61,265 nt of DNA from Lachnospiraceae bacterium. GTDB taxonomy: Bacteria; Bacillota; Clostridia; Lachnospirales; Lachnospiraceae. The notes below the pieces were generated by a model. That model ran no database searches, was not told the origin of the DNA, and saw only the letters and a list, made by a program, of their open reading frames with translations. The stretch covers positions 1-61,265 of the forward strand of contig SFGF01000056.1 of the NCBI GenBank assembly GCA_004556655.1, written 5' to 3'. Within the stretch, counting starts at the first letter, position 1, and every line of letters starts with the position of its first letter. Below, piece by piece: positions 1 to 9,379 of this stretch. The position numbers and the translations under genes were made by a program.

Positions 1-22
1 AGGAACAGGATTCCTTATGTTT

Positions 23-50
23 TTGGCATTTTTTTTAAGTTGTGTATAAT
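23..50 (+). promoter_or_regulatory. Sigma-A-type promoter for the YoaK-like gene
   Basis: TTGGCA (23-28), a 16-base spacer and TATAAT (45-50) preceded by TGTG form a good vegetative promoter. It lies about 110 bases before the start codon at 158. Confidence 0.6.
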
Positions 51-157
51 TAATACAACAGATTTAGTGTCTTGTGGATAAGACTGCGGAAACTCAAGAT
101 TCCGGACGTACTATAATCGAATTTGTGATAATAATTTAAGACAGGAATGATATAATA

Positions 158-838
158 ATGAAAGAGAATACAACCAGACATTTACATCTGAATATGGCAT
201 TGATCGGAGGGTTTATGGGGGGCTATGCACTCACCAATCATCACGACATTTTCGGTTCCGCTCAGACATCCAATATGATTACCATTGCTATGAATGCAGC
301 TGGTCGTCCGGATGCCAACTGGCTGGTTCGCATCTTCGGTCTGTTCCTGTATATGGCTGGACTGGCAAGCACGGTTGTTCTTCCCAAAAAATTTAAGATG
401 AATATGAAACTATTCAGCATCATCGTAGATGGAATTGTACTGATCCTCATTGGATTTTTTCCTTCCAATCTTAATGACTTTGTTGCTCTGTATCCTTTGT
501 TCATCGCCACTTCGATTCAATGGTGTTCTTTTCCTGGTGCCGATGGTTATGTAAGTGCCAGTATTTTTTCCACCAATAATTTGCGCCAGTTCACTACTGC
601 TTTTGCAGAATATTTTTGCAGCCGGGATACAGAAGCTCTGCGCAAGGGCAAATTTTATGGCAAAGTGCTTTTATGCTATCATATCGGTGTTATTGCTGCC
701 TATCTGACTTCCCGGTCATTTGGTCTGAAAGCTTCCCTGTTGGCTTTACTCCCTGTATGTACAGCATTCTTTTTTGTGTGGGAAGAAAATCGCAGTGCAG
801 CATCGCTCCCTATCATCGGACATCTCTTTGCCAAATAG
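158..838 (+). CDS. YoaK/DUF1275 family membrane protein
   Basis: A 226-residue polytopic membrane protein of the YoaK (DUF1275) family. The early GGFMGGYALTNHHDIFGSAQ segment followed by a TxNM motif is typical of this family. About six hydrophobic segments follow, and a short charged loop (SRDTEALRKGKFYG) lies near residue 170. Length matches the family (210-240). The transported substrate is unknown. The ATG at 158 is preceded by AGGA at a usable distance. A FAD protein follows about 60 bases downstream on the same strand and may be co-transcribed. Confidence 0.8.
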   Translation: MKENTTRHLHLNMALIGGFMGGYALTNHHDIFGSAQTSNMITIAMNAAGRPDANWLVRIFGLFLYMAGLASTVVLPKKFKMNMKLFSIIVDGIVLILIGFFPSNLNDFVALYPLFIATSIQWCSFPGADGYVSASIFSTNNLRQFTTAFAEYFCSRDTEALRKGKFYGKVLLCYHIGVIAAYLTSRSFGLKASLLALLPVCTAFFFVWEENRSAASLPIIGHLFAK

Positions 839-898
839 AGTTTCTACCAGCTGCCGTAAATGGTTGACTACCGAGTCTTGAACTATGGAGGAATTTTT

Positions 899-2275
899 AT
901 GATCTATGATGTTATTATTATAGGCGCCGGACCCGGGGGCATTTTTTCTGCTTATGAATTGATCCACCAGAAACCGGATTTAAAAATAGCAGTATTCGAA
1001 GCAGGACATTCATTGGAAAAACGTCACTGTCCGATTGACGGTGAAAAGATTAAATCCTGTATTGGATGTAAAAGCTGTTCAATCATGAGTGGTTTTGGCG
1101 GAGCAGGTGCATTTTCGGACGGAAAATATAATATTACCAATGATTTCGGCGGTACCCTGTATGAATATATTGGTAAGAAGCAGGCTCTGGATCTGATGCG
1201 TTATGTGGATAATATCAATATGAAGTATGGCGGAGAAGGAACAAAACTATATTCTACTGCCGGTACCAGATTCAAAAAAATGTGTATCCAGAATGATCTT
1301 CACCTTCTGGATGCTTCTGTTCGCCATCTTGGTACAGATATAAATTACGTAGTGCTGGAAAACCTGTATGCAACTCTGAAAGAAAAGCTGGATTTCTATT
1401 TCGATACCCCTGTTGCGTCTATTTCCGCAGTGTCTGATGGGTATCAGATCCACTGCCATGATACTGATTACACCTGTCGAAAATGTATTATTTCCGTGGG
1501 ACGAAGCGGCAGTAAATGGATGGAACAAATCTGCAGAGAGATGGATATTCAGACAAAATCAAACCGTGTGGATCTTGGTGTCCGCGTGGAACTTCCCGCT
1601 GAGGTATTTTCCCATCTTACAGATGAACTTTATGAAAGTAAAATCGTATACCGCACACAAAAATATGGCGATATGGTACGGACCTTCTGTATGAATCCCA
1701 AAGGAGCCGTTGTAACTGAAAACACAAATGGTATTGTTACAGTCAATGGACATAGCTATGAAGACCCTGCCAGACAGACAGAAAATACAAACTTTGCCCT
1801 TCTGGTTGCAAAGCATTTTTCCGAACCATTCAAAGATTCCAATGGCTATGGCGAAAGTATTGCCCGCCTGAGCAACATGCTGGGAGGCGGTGTCATTGTT
1901 CAGCGTTTCGGTGATCTGATCCGTGGACGTAGAAGTACACCAAAGCGACTGGAAGAATCCTTTACAACCCCTACGCTGAATGCGACTCCGGGGGATTTGA
2001 GTCTGGTATTACCCAAACGGATTCTGGATGGAATCATAGAAATGATTTATGCTCTGGACAAAATAGCACCCGGTACCGCCAACGATGATACGCTTCTCTA
2101 TGGTGTAGAAGTAAAATTCTATAACATGGAGGTGGCTGTAGACGAAAATCTGCAGACCCGCTATCCAGGGCTGTATATCATCGGCGATGGAAGCGGAATT
2201 ACTCATTCCCTGTCACACGCTTCCGCCAGCGGTGTTTATGTGGCCAGAAATATTCTGAATGACAATATTGCTTAG
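899..2275 (+). CDS. FAD-dependent dehydrogenase of the COG2509 type
   Basis: A 458-residue flavoprotein. The N-terminal IIIGAGPGG is the Rossmann FAD-binding loop. A Cys-rich patch (CPID...CIGCKSC) followed by SGFGGAGAFSDGKYN is the hallmark of the uncharacterised COG2509 dehydrogenases. A C-terminal IIGDGSGITHSLSHA motif closes the FAD site. I chose the ATG at 899 because GGAGGA sits seven bases upstream; an in-frame upstream start at 860 has no ribosome binding site and would put extra residues before the FAD loop. The physiological substrate is not known. A strong terminator follows directly. Confidence 0.85.
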   Translation: MIYDVIIIGAGPGGIFSAYELIHQKPDLKIAVFEAGHSLEKRHCPIDGEKIKSCIGCKSCSIMSGFGGAGAFSDGKYNITNDFGGTLYEYIGKKQALDLMRYVDNINMKYGGEGTKLYSTAGTRFKKMCIQNDLHLLDASVRHLGTDINYVVLENLYATLKEKLDFYFDTPVASISAVSDGYQIHCHDTDYTCRKCIISVGRSGSKWMEQICREMDIQTKSNRVDLGVRVELPAEVFSHLTDELYESKIVYRTQKYGDMVRTFCMNPKGAVVTENTNGIVTVNGHSYEDPARQTENTNFALLVAKHFSEPFKDSNGYGESIARLSNMLGGGVIVQRFGDLIRGRRSTPKRLEESFTTPTLNATPGDLSLVLPKRILDGIIEMIYALDKIAPGTANDDTLLYGVEVKFYNMEVAVDENLQTRYPGLYIIGDGSGITHSLSHASASGVYVARNILNDNIA

Positions 2276-2316
2276 ACATTCATGTTTATTGTCCAAACTT
2301 TTACAGTAAAAATAGG

Positions 2317-2363
2317 AGAGGCTCTCCCCAACGAAATTATAGCCGTGAAGAGCCTCTTTTTTT
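2317..2363 (+). terminator. Intrinsic terminator
   Basis: A 9-bp stem (AGAGGCTCT at 2317-2325 pairing with AGAGCCTCT at 2349-2357) is followed by seven T residues. It ends the YoaK/FAD transcript just before the convergent pabC. Confidence 0.9.
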
Positions 2364-2390
2364 GAGGATAGACAAAAATGGGACTATATA

Positions 2391-3131
2391 TTATATTTTC
2401 CCCTTCCTACAGAATTCTCTGTATGCTTTCAGAAGCCTATGACTCACAGATCTGGAAAGAAAACGGTGTCTTCCCATGACTGACACAGGCATGACTCCCA
2501 AAAGAGAATTCGTCAGAAACATCTCATCAAAGTCATCTATTTCCCCAGGATAAATATCTTTTTCCCACACATGATTCCTGCTACAAATGTAAGCTCTCAT
2601 AATTCCCGGAAGAAGACCGCATTCCACAGAAGGTGTAAAAATATCTCCGTTTTTTACAAAAAACACATTCGTAGTAGCCCCTTCCGCTATGATCCCTTTT
2701 GTATTGAGAAAAACCGGTTCGTCCACTCCCCGATCATGAGCCAGATGTTTTTCTCTAAGACAATCCCCATAATTCAATGTTTTATGATAGGTAAATGGAG
2801 AAGTTTCATTTCTTCTTACACAGGAAAAATCTGTTGAAAATCCTTTCTCATAATGCTTTTTTTCGTAAATATTTTCTCTTGTGGTAACCAGAAGATTCTT
2901 TTCCGAAGCAGTAATTTTCAGCACTTTTCGTCCGGTTTTCATAAATGGATCCTCCAGTGCTTTTCCCACCTTTTCCTCCAGTTCATCTGCTGACAGTTTC
3001 AGATGAAAAAATTCCATGGCACGAAACAGCCGCTCATTATGCTCTTTCAACAAAACAGGATTTCCTTCTTCCACTGCCACTGTTTCAAATGCTCCTATCC
3101 CAAAAAAATATCCCTGATCAGGTGTGATCAT
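2391..3131 (-). CDS. pabC: 4-amino-4-deoxychorismate lyase (class IV aminotransferase fold)
   Basis: A 246-residue PLP enzyme that releases pyruvate from aminodeoxychorismate to give p-aminobenzoate for folate. The candidate PLP lysine is K117 in YHKTLNYGD, and the family motif GIIAEGATTNVFF follows. The start at 3131 is chosen because GGAGGAG precedes it and MITPDQGYFFGIGAFET matches family N-termini. The longer frame to 3218 only overlaps pabB. It overlaps pabB by 14 bases, so translation is probably coupled. A branched-chain aminotransferase-like role is less likely given the pab context. Confidence 0.88.
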   Translation of the reverse strand: MITPDQGYFFGIGAFETVAVEEGNPVLLKEHNERLFRAMEFFHLKLSADELEEKVGKALEDPFMKTGRKVLKITASEKNLLVTTRENIYEKKHYEKGFSTDFSCVRRNETSPFTYHKTLNYGDCLREKHLAHDRGVDEPVFLNTKGIIAEGATTNVFFVKNGDIFTPSVECGLLPGIMRAYICSRNHVWEKDIYPGEIDDFDEMFLTNSLLGVMPVSVMGRHRFLSRSVSHRLLKAYREFCRKGKI

Positions 3132-4494
3132 TTTTCTCTCCTCCTTCCTGAATAGCCTCCAGCACAGCTTTGGCCTTCTGCAGTGTTTCTTCATATTCAA
3201 ATTCCAATTCCGACTCACACGTTATTCCTCCGCCTACTCCAAGATGATAGACTCCATCCTGATACACGGCAGTACGGATCACAATATTCAGGTCACAGTT
3301 TCCATCCAGGGACAGATATCCCATAGATCCTGTATACAGCCCTCTTCTGTCATGCTCTAATTCATCAATAATCTCCATGGCACGGATTTTCGGTGCTCCC
3401 GTAATGGAACCCCCCGGAAATGCAGCCTGTATCAAATCCATAATCTGCAGATTATTTTTCATTTTTCCGACGATCGTAGTCACCAAATGAAAGACTGTAG
3501 CATAAGTTTCCACTGCAAAATGATCGGTTACTTTTACTGTTCCCGGCTCACATACGTGATTCAGGTCATTTCTTTCCAGATCCACAATCATCAAAAGTTC
3601 ACTTCTGTCTTTGGAAGAATTTCTCAGTTCTTCTTTCAGCGCTTCATCTTCTTCCTGTGTACTTCCTCTTTTTCTTGTTCCTTTTATCGGTCTTGTCTCG
3701 ATGATCCCGTCTTTTACCTGAAGGAATCTTTCTGGAGATGCACTTGCGATCTGAAAATTTCCATAATTAAAATAACCTGCAAAAGGTGCCGGATTATGGG
3801 TACGCAGGTAGCGGTATACCTCATAAGGTTCTTTTTTACTTTTTGCTTCCAGCTGCTGGGTCATATTTGCAATGTAAATATCACCCTCCACAATATAGGA
3901 AATCATGTTATCCACAGTCTGCTTGTATTCTTCTTTTTCAAAATTCGGACAGAATTCTGCCAGTATATTCTGTTTATCCGGTTTTGGAGCCATACTGCAA
4001 CGGCGAATTTCTTCCTCTGTAGCACCCAGAATCTTCTCCTGCTCTTCCGTCTCTCCTCTTGCTGTCAGATAGAGCATTTTTTCTTTTTTGTCATCTATAA
4101 TCAACACATCATAAAATGCAAACAGAGCCTCCGGCAAGGATATTTTTTTTGGATGACGGGTTTTTATCTGCTCAAATTTTCTTCCGAAATCATAAGAAAA
4201 ATAACCGATGGCTCCTGCTGTCAGCGGCAGCTTTGTAGGATTTTCTTCATACTGCTCCTTCAATTCCCTGTTCATGGCCTCTTCAAAGGAAATGGAAATA
4301 GATTTTCCGTTCTTATAACAGATTCCATCTTCTTCCTTTAATACCAGATATGGAAATAGTCCGATAACGGAATACTGTCCCAGATTGTTTTCCAGTGCGG
4401 AATCCAGAAATACTGCCATTTCCCTGTCTTTATAGATTTCAAAAATATCTGCTGCCTCTCTATAAAAAGACAGCCTGCGAATTACTGTTTTCAT
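3118..4494 (-). CDS. pabB: Aminodeoxychorismate synthase component I
   Basis: A 458-residue chorismate-binding enzyme that aminates chorismate with ammonia from PabA. The active-site region is intact: RPIKGTRKRG, then PGGSITGAPKIRAMEIIDELE, and LYTGSMGYLSLDG near the C-terminus. It is the usual length for stand-alone PabB. It overlaps both pabA (35 bases) and pabC (14 bases) in one tight operon. Anthranilate synthase TrpE is the alternative, but the adjoining pabC supports PabB. Confidence 0.9.
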   Translation of the reverse strand: MKTVIRRLSFYREAADIFEIYKDREMAVFLDSALENNLGQYSVIGLFPYLVLKEEDGICYKNGKSISISFEEAMNRELKEQYEENPTKLPLTAGAIGYFSYDFGRKFEQIKTRHPKKISLPEALFAFYDVLIIDDKKEKMLYLTARGETEEQEKILGATEEEIRRCSMAPKPDKQNILAEFCPNFEKEEYKQTVDNMISYIVEGDIYIANMTQQLEAKSKKEPYEVYRYLRTHNPAPFAGYFNYGNFQIASASPERFLQVKDGIIETRPIKGTRKRGSTQEEDEALKEELRNSSKDRSELLMIVDLERNDLNHVCEPGTVKVTDHFAVETYATVFHLVTTIVGKMKNNLQIMDLIQAAFPGGSITGAPKIRAMEIIDELEHDRRGLYTGSMGYLSLDGNCDLNIVIRTAVYQDGVYHLGVGGGITCESELEFEYEETLQKAKAVLEAIQEGGEKNDHT

Positions 4495-5089
4495 ATGTTT
4501 TCCACCATTTTCTGCATATTTTTGTGTAGTTCACCAGTAGTTCATGTCCGTATTCTGTCAGTACTGCTTCCGGATGAAACTGTACTCCGTATATAGGCAT
4601 TTTTCTGTGACTGACTGCCATAATCACGCCATCCTCCGAACGGGCATTGACCTGAAGCTCTTCCGGAAATTTCTCATCACACACCACCAGTGAATGATAT
4701 CTGGTCACCTGATAAGTCCTCGGAAGATCCTGAAACAGCCCTTTACCGTCGGTGGTAATCGATGTTACCTTTCCATGCATAGGACGTATTCCCTTCTTTA
4801 CGGAGGCCCCGAAAACATGGCCAATAATCTGATGTCCCAGACACACACCCAAGATCGGAACTCTTCCCGCCATTTTCTGCAGGATTTCTCTGCAGTTCCC
4901 ACAATCTGCAGGACTTTTCGGTCCAGGAGAGAGAATGATCCCTTCCAGATTGCCTGCTGCCAGCATGGATTCTGTTTTTTCCGCTGTGATTCTGTCGTTT
5001 CGCACTAACTCTACTTTCTCACCCACCTCTTCCAAATACCTGGCCAGGTTATACACGAAAGAATCATAATTATCAATCATCAAATACAT
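4460..5089 (-). CDS. pabA: Aminodeoxychorismate synthase glutamine amidotransferase
   Basis: A 209-residue class I glutamine amidotransferase that supplies ammonia to PabB. The catalytic nucleophile is C83 in GVCLGHQIIG, with His172 and Glu174 in GVQFHPEAVLTEYG. It is first in the pab operon and overlaps pabB. The leader contains a long hairpin (5122-5174) that could attenuate expression. It may also serve anthranilate synthase, as amphibolic PabA/TrpG proteins do. Confidence 0.9.
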   Translation of the reverse strand: MYLMIDNYDSFVYNLARYLEEVGEKVELVRNDRITAEKTESMLAAGNLEGIILSPGPKSPADCGNCREILQKMAGRVPILGVCLGHQIIGHVFGASVKKGIRPMHGKVTSITTDGKGLFQDLPRTYQVTRYHSLVVCDEKFPEELQVNARSEDGVIMAVSHRKMPIYGVQFHPEAVLTEYGHELLVNYTKICRKWWKTYENSNSQAVFL

Positions 5090-5121
5090 TAAAAATACCT
5101 TCCTCTCTTCTTTCCTACAAT

Positions 5122-5174
5122 ATAAAAGACTGCCAAAACAGAATCCCTCTCAATGGGACTCTGAATGGCAGTCT
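5122..5174 (-). terminator. Two-tier hairpin with T-run between the permease gene and pabA
   Basis: Read on the minus strand, AGACTGCCA pairs with TGGCAGTCT. An inner CAGAGTCCC/GGGATTCTG stem lies inside, and TTTTA follows. It is either the terminator of the upstream ABC permease transcript or, because a promoter-like pair lies just upstream at 5220-5249, an attenuator in the pab leader. Confidence 0.75.
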
Positions 5175-5219
5175 TCCGATCTGTCTAATCCGGACACACC
5201 TTATATTTAGTCGAATCTT

Positions 5220-5249
5220 ATTCTATCATAATCTCCGCTATTGTGTCCA
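5220..5249 (-). promoter_or_regulatory. Possible pab operon promoter
   Basis: On the minus strand TGGACA (5249-5244), an 18-base spacer and TAGAAT (5225-5220) resemble a sigma-A promoter. It lies upstream of the hairpin and about 130 bases before pabA. Spacer length makes it only moderate. Confidence 0.4.
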
Positions 5250-5299
5250 GTTATAACAGAAATAAATACTTTGTTGTATAATTCAGTTTTTATTTTCAT

Positions 5300-6895
5300 C
5301 TACAAAGTTTCAAATACTTTTGTACCTTTTTTCTTAATCCATCGCAGTAAGATTAATGCTCCCCCTAAAAGGATGGCAGTTGCCAGAAGCAGAAAAGTGA
5401 ATGGCTCGAGATATTTTCTCGTAATCCAGTAAATTCCTGCCATTGCCATAACCAAAGCCCAGCTGCCAAATAAAGTGATCATTACACACATACTCTGTTT
5501 GATGGGAACAATCTCATTGGTCCAGGTAACATTCGGCATTTTCAGGTTCATTGAAAGCCCGAATAATGCCATAAACAGAATATACGATGCCACTGCCAAT
5601 GGAATCAAAACCGCAAAGACCAGACTGGGTTGTAATACTACTTCAAGACTGATTACCATAATGCCGGCCGGAATCAGCGTGAGTATCAGATGCATCTTAA
5701 CCTTTGCCATCAACACCTGCCAGGAACTCACAGGAAATACCTGCAACAGCCACAGATTTTTTCCCTCCAGTGAGACCGACGGTGCTGTCATATCATTCAT
5801 AGATGTCATAATACAGCCTGCCGCAGCCGCAATCAGCAAAATCATATCATTCTTCTCTCCGAATACTTCCGCTAAAATAACCCGAACTGTATCTGCCTTG
5901 ACAAGCAAAGCGACAGCCACAACAATCATCAGGATGATTCCCAGCCCGCAGTTAAGCATATAGTTGGGGCTGCTTAAGAAACGGCGAAATTCTTTTCCAA
6001 GCAGTGCATTATCCGCAGAGCACACAGAAATCTGCTTTTCTCGATACTTTGCCTTTTTCTCTCCTTTATTTGCCGTAACCATTTTCATATAACTTTTTTC
6101 CAGAACAAGGTAAACAATAGCAAATAATCCCAGGATGACAGCTGAAAACCAGAGTAAAGACACCAGATCTCCTGCTGCCGCAAGGCCCATCCGATAAAGG
6201 GGTGAGAAACGTCCTCGAATCTTATTTCCCAAAATCTGAGGATCCGCAACGATATCCTGCAAATACTGCGCTGCCTTTCCATAAAGGTAATAATAACCAA
6301 CAATAAATGCGAGAGATAAAACTACGGTAACCAAACTTTTATGTTTTGTCTTTGCACTAATCAGCGCAACCGCCCACCCAAGAACCGCAGATAGAATCAA
6401 TACAAACACAGACAGCACCAAAGTCACCAGAATCGAACAAATAACCGCAATAAAATCAGGCTTTACTGTTATGTAATATTTCACCAATACGGGAATCATA
6501 ACAAGCATTTCATAAAGCAGTCCCATGGCGTAAACACCGGATAATCTTACCAGAAGAATTTCCGACGGTGAGATAGGCATGGACAGCAAAAAATCATTAT
6601 CTTTTGCAGAGTAAAGACTGGCATAGGTATTAAATACACTTCCGAAAGCACCCATAATCACACAGATGATCCCTGTCAGTGAAAAATACAGCCAACTCAT
6701 ATTTGCAGCTGCCAATGGTTCACACAACAAATCTGCCACAAAATAAAACATGACAGCAAGCATTCCAAAAATCCCCAGATACAGGATTATTGACAAAATC
6801 AGGCTGATACCGGTTCTATTTTTATTCTTTTTCCTATCCTGCCAGAAAAAAGAAAATAATTCCATCATCTGTTTTTTAAATAAGGTTTTCGTCAT
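5300..6895 (-). CDS. Putative ABC-2 type exporter permease
   Basis: A 531-residue membrane protein with about a dozen hydrophobic segments and family phrases such as SAKDNDFLLSMPISPSEIL and SLEGKNLWLLQVFPVS, typical of Firmicutes ABC exporter permeases. The start at 6895 has GGAGGA five bases upstream; the longer N-terminus would overlap that site. It overlaps the XRE gene by 20 bases. No ATP-binding partner is adjacent, although such permeases normally sit beside one. The substrate is unknown. Confidence 0.75.
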   Translation of the reverse strand: MTKTLFKKQMMELFSFFWQDRKKNKNRTGISLILSIILYLGIFGMLAVMFYFVADLLCEPLAAANMSWLYFSLTGIICVIMGAFGSVFNTYASLYSAKDNDFLLSMPISPSEILLVRLSGVYAMGLLYEMLVMIPVLVKYYITVKPDFIAVICSILVTLVLSVFVLILSAVLGWAVALISAKTKHKSLVTVVLSLAFIVGYYYLYGKAAQYLQDIVADPQILGNKIRGRFSPLYRMGLAAAGDLVSLLWFSAVILGLFAIVYLVLEKSYMKMVTANKGEKKAKYREKQISVCSADNALLGKEFRRFLSSPNYMLNCGLGIILMIVVAVALLVKADTVRVILAEVFGEKNDMILLIAAAAGCIMTSMNDMTAPSVSLEGKNLWLLQVFPVSSWQVLMAKVKMHLILTLIPAGIMVISLEVVLQPSLVFAVLIPLAVASYILFMALFGLSMNLKMPNVTWTNEIVPIKQSMCVMITLFGSWALVMAMAGIYWITRKYLEPFTFLLLATAILLGGALILLRWIKKKGTKVFETL

Positions 6896-7298
6896 GTTCA
6901 TCCTCCAATTCCAAAAACACATGTATAAAATGATTCAGATACAGGACACAGATTTGCAGTAACAACGGATAGCAGGAATAATACTTATGGGTAAGAGAAC
7001 GAACCTTTTTCATTGCTTCTGAAAAAGGAATCTTTGCAAAATCCTCTGATAGCTCAATATAACAGCGCCTGATCTGTTCCCGTGACAGCTGCGCTTCATA
7101 TCCCATCAGTTGATCTATAGTCACTCCAAAAAAAGAGGCCAGTTTCGGTAAAAGCAAAATGTCCGGTGTACTCTGCCTGTTCTCCCATTTGGATACCGAA
7201 GCTTTGGTAACACCGATAAAATCTGCCAGTTCCTCCTGCGTAATCTTTCGCTCACGACGCAATCGTACAATATTTTCTGATAAGTTCAGGACATTCAT
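6876..7298 (-). CDS. Short XRE-family helix-turn-helix regulator, probably truncated
   Basis: A 140-residue protein with an N-terminal XRE helix-turn-helix (ITQEELADFIGVTKASVSKW, about residues 17-36). A region like the start of the long HTH-TPR regulators that accompany ABC exporters follows (YYSCYPLLLQICVLYL). Those relatives are, from family knowledge, several hundred residues long and are usually followed by an ABC ATPase. Here the protein stops soon after and runs into the permease gene. A deletion removing the regulator C-terminus and the ATPase would explain this. The start at 7298 has GAGGAGGG upstream. Confidence 0.75.
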   Translation of the reverse strand: MNVLNLSENIVRLRRERKITQEELADFIGVTKASVSKWENRQSTPDILLLPKLASFFGVTIDQLMGYEAQLSREQIRRCYIELSEDFAKIPFSEAMKKVRSLTHKYYSCYPLLLQICVLYLNHFIHVFLELEDEHDENLI

Positions 7299-7427
7299 CG
7301 TTGATCCCTCCTCATATACTTGCTTCATCTGAAACGAATTCTTTTTCTTATCAATATTCTATCAGGACATCCGGAAACTGTGCAAGTGAAGCATACGATA
7401 CTTTAGGAAATAATGTTAACCAATAAG

Positions 7428-7453
7428 AAACCGGGGAGCAATCTCCCCGGTTT
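7428..7453. terminator. Intrinsic terminator after the pot operon
   Basis: A perfect 11-bp stem (AAACCGGGGAG / CTCCCCGGTTT) with a four-base loop lies 30 bases past the potCD stop. T-rich sequence on both sides suggests bidirectional use. Confidence 0.85.
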
Positions 7454-7482
7454 TACTTATACCATATGTTTTTTACACATTT

Positions 7483-9375
7483 TTAGCTTGCATTACTTGC
7501 TGCTATTTTCACCTTACTCCACAGATTACTGATGATTTTTCTGGTAGCTTCATTATAAACAAAAACTTCATCTTTCTCATATCCGCTTCTGGGAATGTAA
7601 GCATTGATTTCTTCATAATCTCCGCCTTCCCCTGACAGTTCATCCATAACTTCCTGATTCGGAGAAGTATATCCCACATAACTGGAGTTGTCATATGCTC
7701 CGTCATAATCGGATACAAAATTGATGAACTCATGTGCCAGTTCCGGATTCTTGGCATTTTGAGGAATTACCATAGCATCAGACCACAGGTTTGTACCAGA
7801 TTCAGGCAGGTAATAACCCATATCTTCATTTTCACTCATAACATATGCGGCATCACCGGAATAGATCAATCCCAGAGCCTTACGTCCCTGTGCCATATTA
7901 TCAATGATCTCATCGGTGACGATCTCCGGTTCCATCGTCTGTACACACTGTACAAGCCAATGATAAGCTTCTTCCAGTTCTTTTTCACTTTCTGTATTCA
8001 TGGAATATCCAAGAGACTTCAACGCCATCATAAAACTATCCCTTTCGGAATCATAAAGATAAATGTCACCTTTATACTTTTCATCCAGGAAAATAGCAAA
8101 ACCTTCTTTCTCCAAATCCTCCAGATCCACTTTTGTTTTATCATACACGATACCCACAGCTCCCCAGAAGTAAGGCACCGAATATTCATTTTCCGGATCA
8201 TACGGCAGATTTAAAACGGATTCACACAGATTATCCATACAATCCAGACTAGAATAATCCAGTTTTTGCAGATATCCTTCATCGATCAGCCTCTGGATCA
8301 TGTAGTCACTGGGAACAAGTATATCGTAAGATTCTCCGTTTGCCACTTTAATATACATCTGCTCATTGGAATCAAAATTCTCCATCAAAACAGTACATCC
8401 GGTCTCTTCCTCAAAATCACTGATGATATTTTCACCGGTATATTCTCCCCAGTTATAGACATGCAGCGTTTGTCCTTCGTATTTACGTGACAATCCACTT
8501 CCGCCCAGATTACAGAAGATCAGGATACTGATCAGAGCAACTGCTCCCACTGCCAGCGGTACAAGTTTTCTACGTCCGCTGATCTCTGCTTTCGTCTCAC
8601 GCTTCGCTGCCAATACCGGCGCAATATTGATGATCAAAAGCACAATCGTAATGATCACAACTACGAGTGTAGAAATGGCATTGATACTTGGATTGACACG
8701 CTTACTCATGGTATAAACCATAATACTGAGATTCTTCACACCACCGCCCGTCACAAAATAGGAAATGATAAAATCATCTACTGACATGGTAAATGCAATC
8801 AATGCACCGGATACGATTCCCGGTGTAATCTGCGGTACAATCACTTTTGTCAATGCCTGCCAAGGCGTAGCTCCCAGATCCATAGCCGCATCCGCCAGAT
8901 TAGGATCCAGTGATTTAATCTTCGGCATCACCGATAAAATCACATAAGGAATACAAAAAGCAATATGCGCCAGCAGCATGGTCATAAACCCTTTTTCCAC
9001 TTTAAAAGTGATAAACAGCAGCATAAATCCGATTGCCGTAACGATCTCAGGATTCATCATAGGTAGATTATCCACCTGTTCCATCAGATCACGAACAATT
9101 TTTTTCGATTTACTGAGTCCAATAGCAGCAATTGTTCCTGCCACTGTAGAAATCGCAGTTGCAATTAAAGCAATGGCAAATGTGATATACAAAGATTCCA
9201 TCATATCACTGGATTCCAGCATATGCCGATACCAGCGCAGTGAAAATCCTGTAAAGCTTGTCAACGATTTTCCATCATTAAATGAAAAAATAATCATATA
9301 CAGGATGGGAAGGTAAAAAAACACAATCATCAACAGCATCAGTATTTTTCCAAAAGTACGTTTGCTCTTTTTCAT
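7483..9375 (-). CDS. potCD: Spermidine/putrescine ABC permease fused to its binding protein (PotCD)
   Basis: A 630-residue fusion. Residues 1 to about 270 form a PotC-type permease with six membrane segments and the EAA loop (DAAMDLGATPWQALTKVIVP). A further membrane segment (about 285-305) leads into an extracellular PotD-like domain beginning LHVYNWGEYTGENIISDFEEE. Fusing binding protein to permease tethers the receptor to the outer membrane face. The start at 9375 has AGGAGGAG upstream within the end of potB. It is the last gene of the operon. Confidence 0.9.
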   Translation of the reverse strand: MKKSKRTFGKILMLLMIVFFYLPILYMIIFSFNDGKSLTSFTGFSLRWYRHMLESSDMMESLYITFAIALIATAISTVAGTIAAIGLSKSKKIVRDLMEQVDNLPMMNPEIVTAIGFMLLFITFKVEKGFMTMLLAHIAFCIPYVILSVMPKIKSLDPNLADAAMDLGATPWQALTKVIVPQITPGIVSGALIAFTMSVDDFIISYFVTGGGVKNLSIMVYTMSKRVNPSINAISTLVVVIITIVLLIINIAPVLAAKRETKAEISGRRKLVPLAVGAVALISILIFCNLGGSGLSRKYEGQTLHVYNWGEYTGENIISDFEEETGCTVLMENFDSNEQMYIKVANGESYDILVPSDYMIQRLIDEGYLQKLDYSSLDCMDNLCESVLNLPYDPENEYSVPYFWGAVGIVYDKTKVDLEDLEKEGFAIFLDEKYKGDIYLYDSERDSFMMALKSLGYSMNTESEKELEEAYHWLVQCVQTMEPEIVTDEIIDNMAQGRKALGLIYSGDAAYVMSENEDMGYYLPESGTNLWSDAMVIPQNAKNPELAHEFINFVSDYDGAYDNSSYVGYTSPNQEVMDELSGEGGDYEEINAYIPRSGYEKDEVFVYNEATRKIISNLWSKVKIAASNAS

Positions 9376-9379
9376 TTTC

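Noticed and set aside
860..898. Upstream in-frame start for the FAD protein
   Set aside because: The ATG at 899 has GGAGGA at the right spacing and places the FAD loop at the usual N-terminal position.
3487..4341. Long plus-strand open frame of 284 codons
   Set aside because: It lies wholly antisense to pabB, has a Cys/Phe-rich composition typical of an antisense shadow, and has no ribosome binding site.
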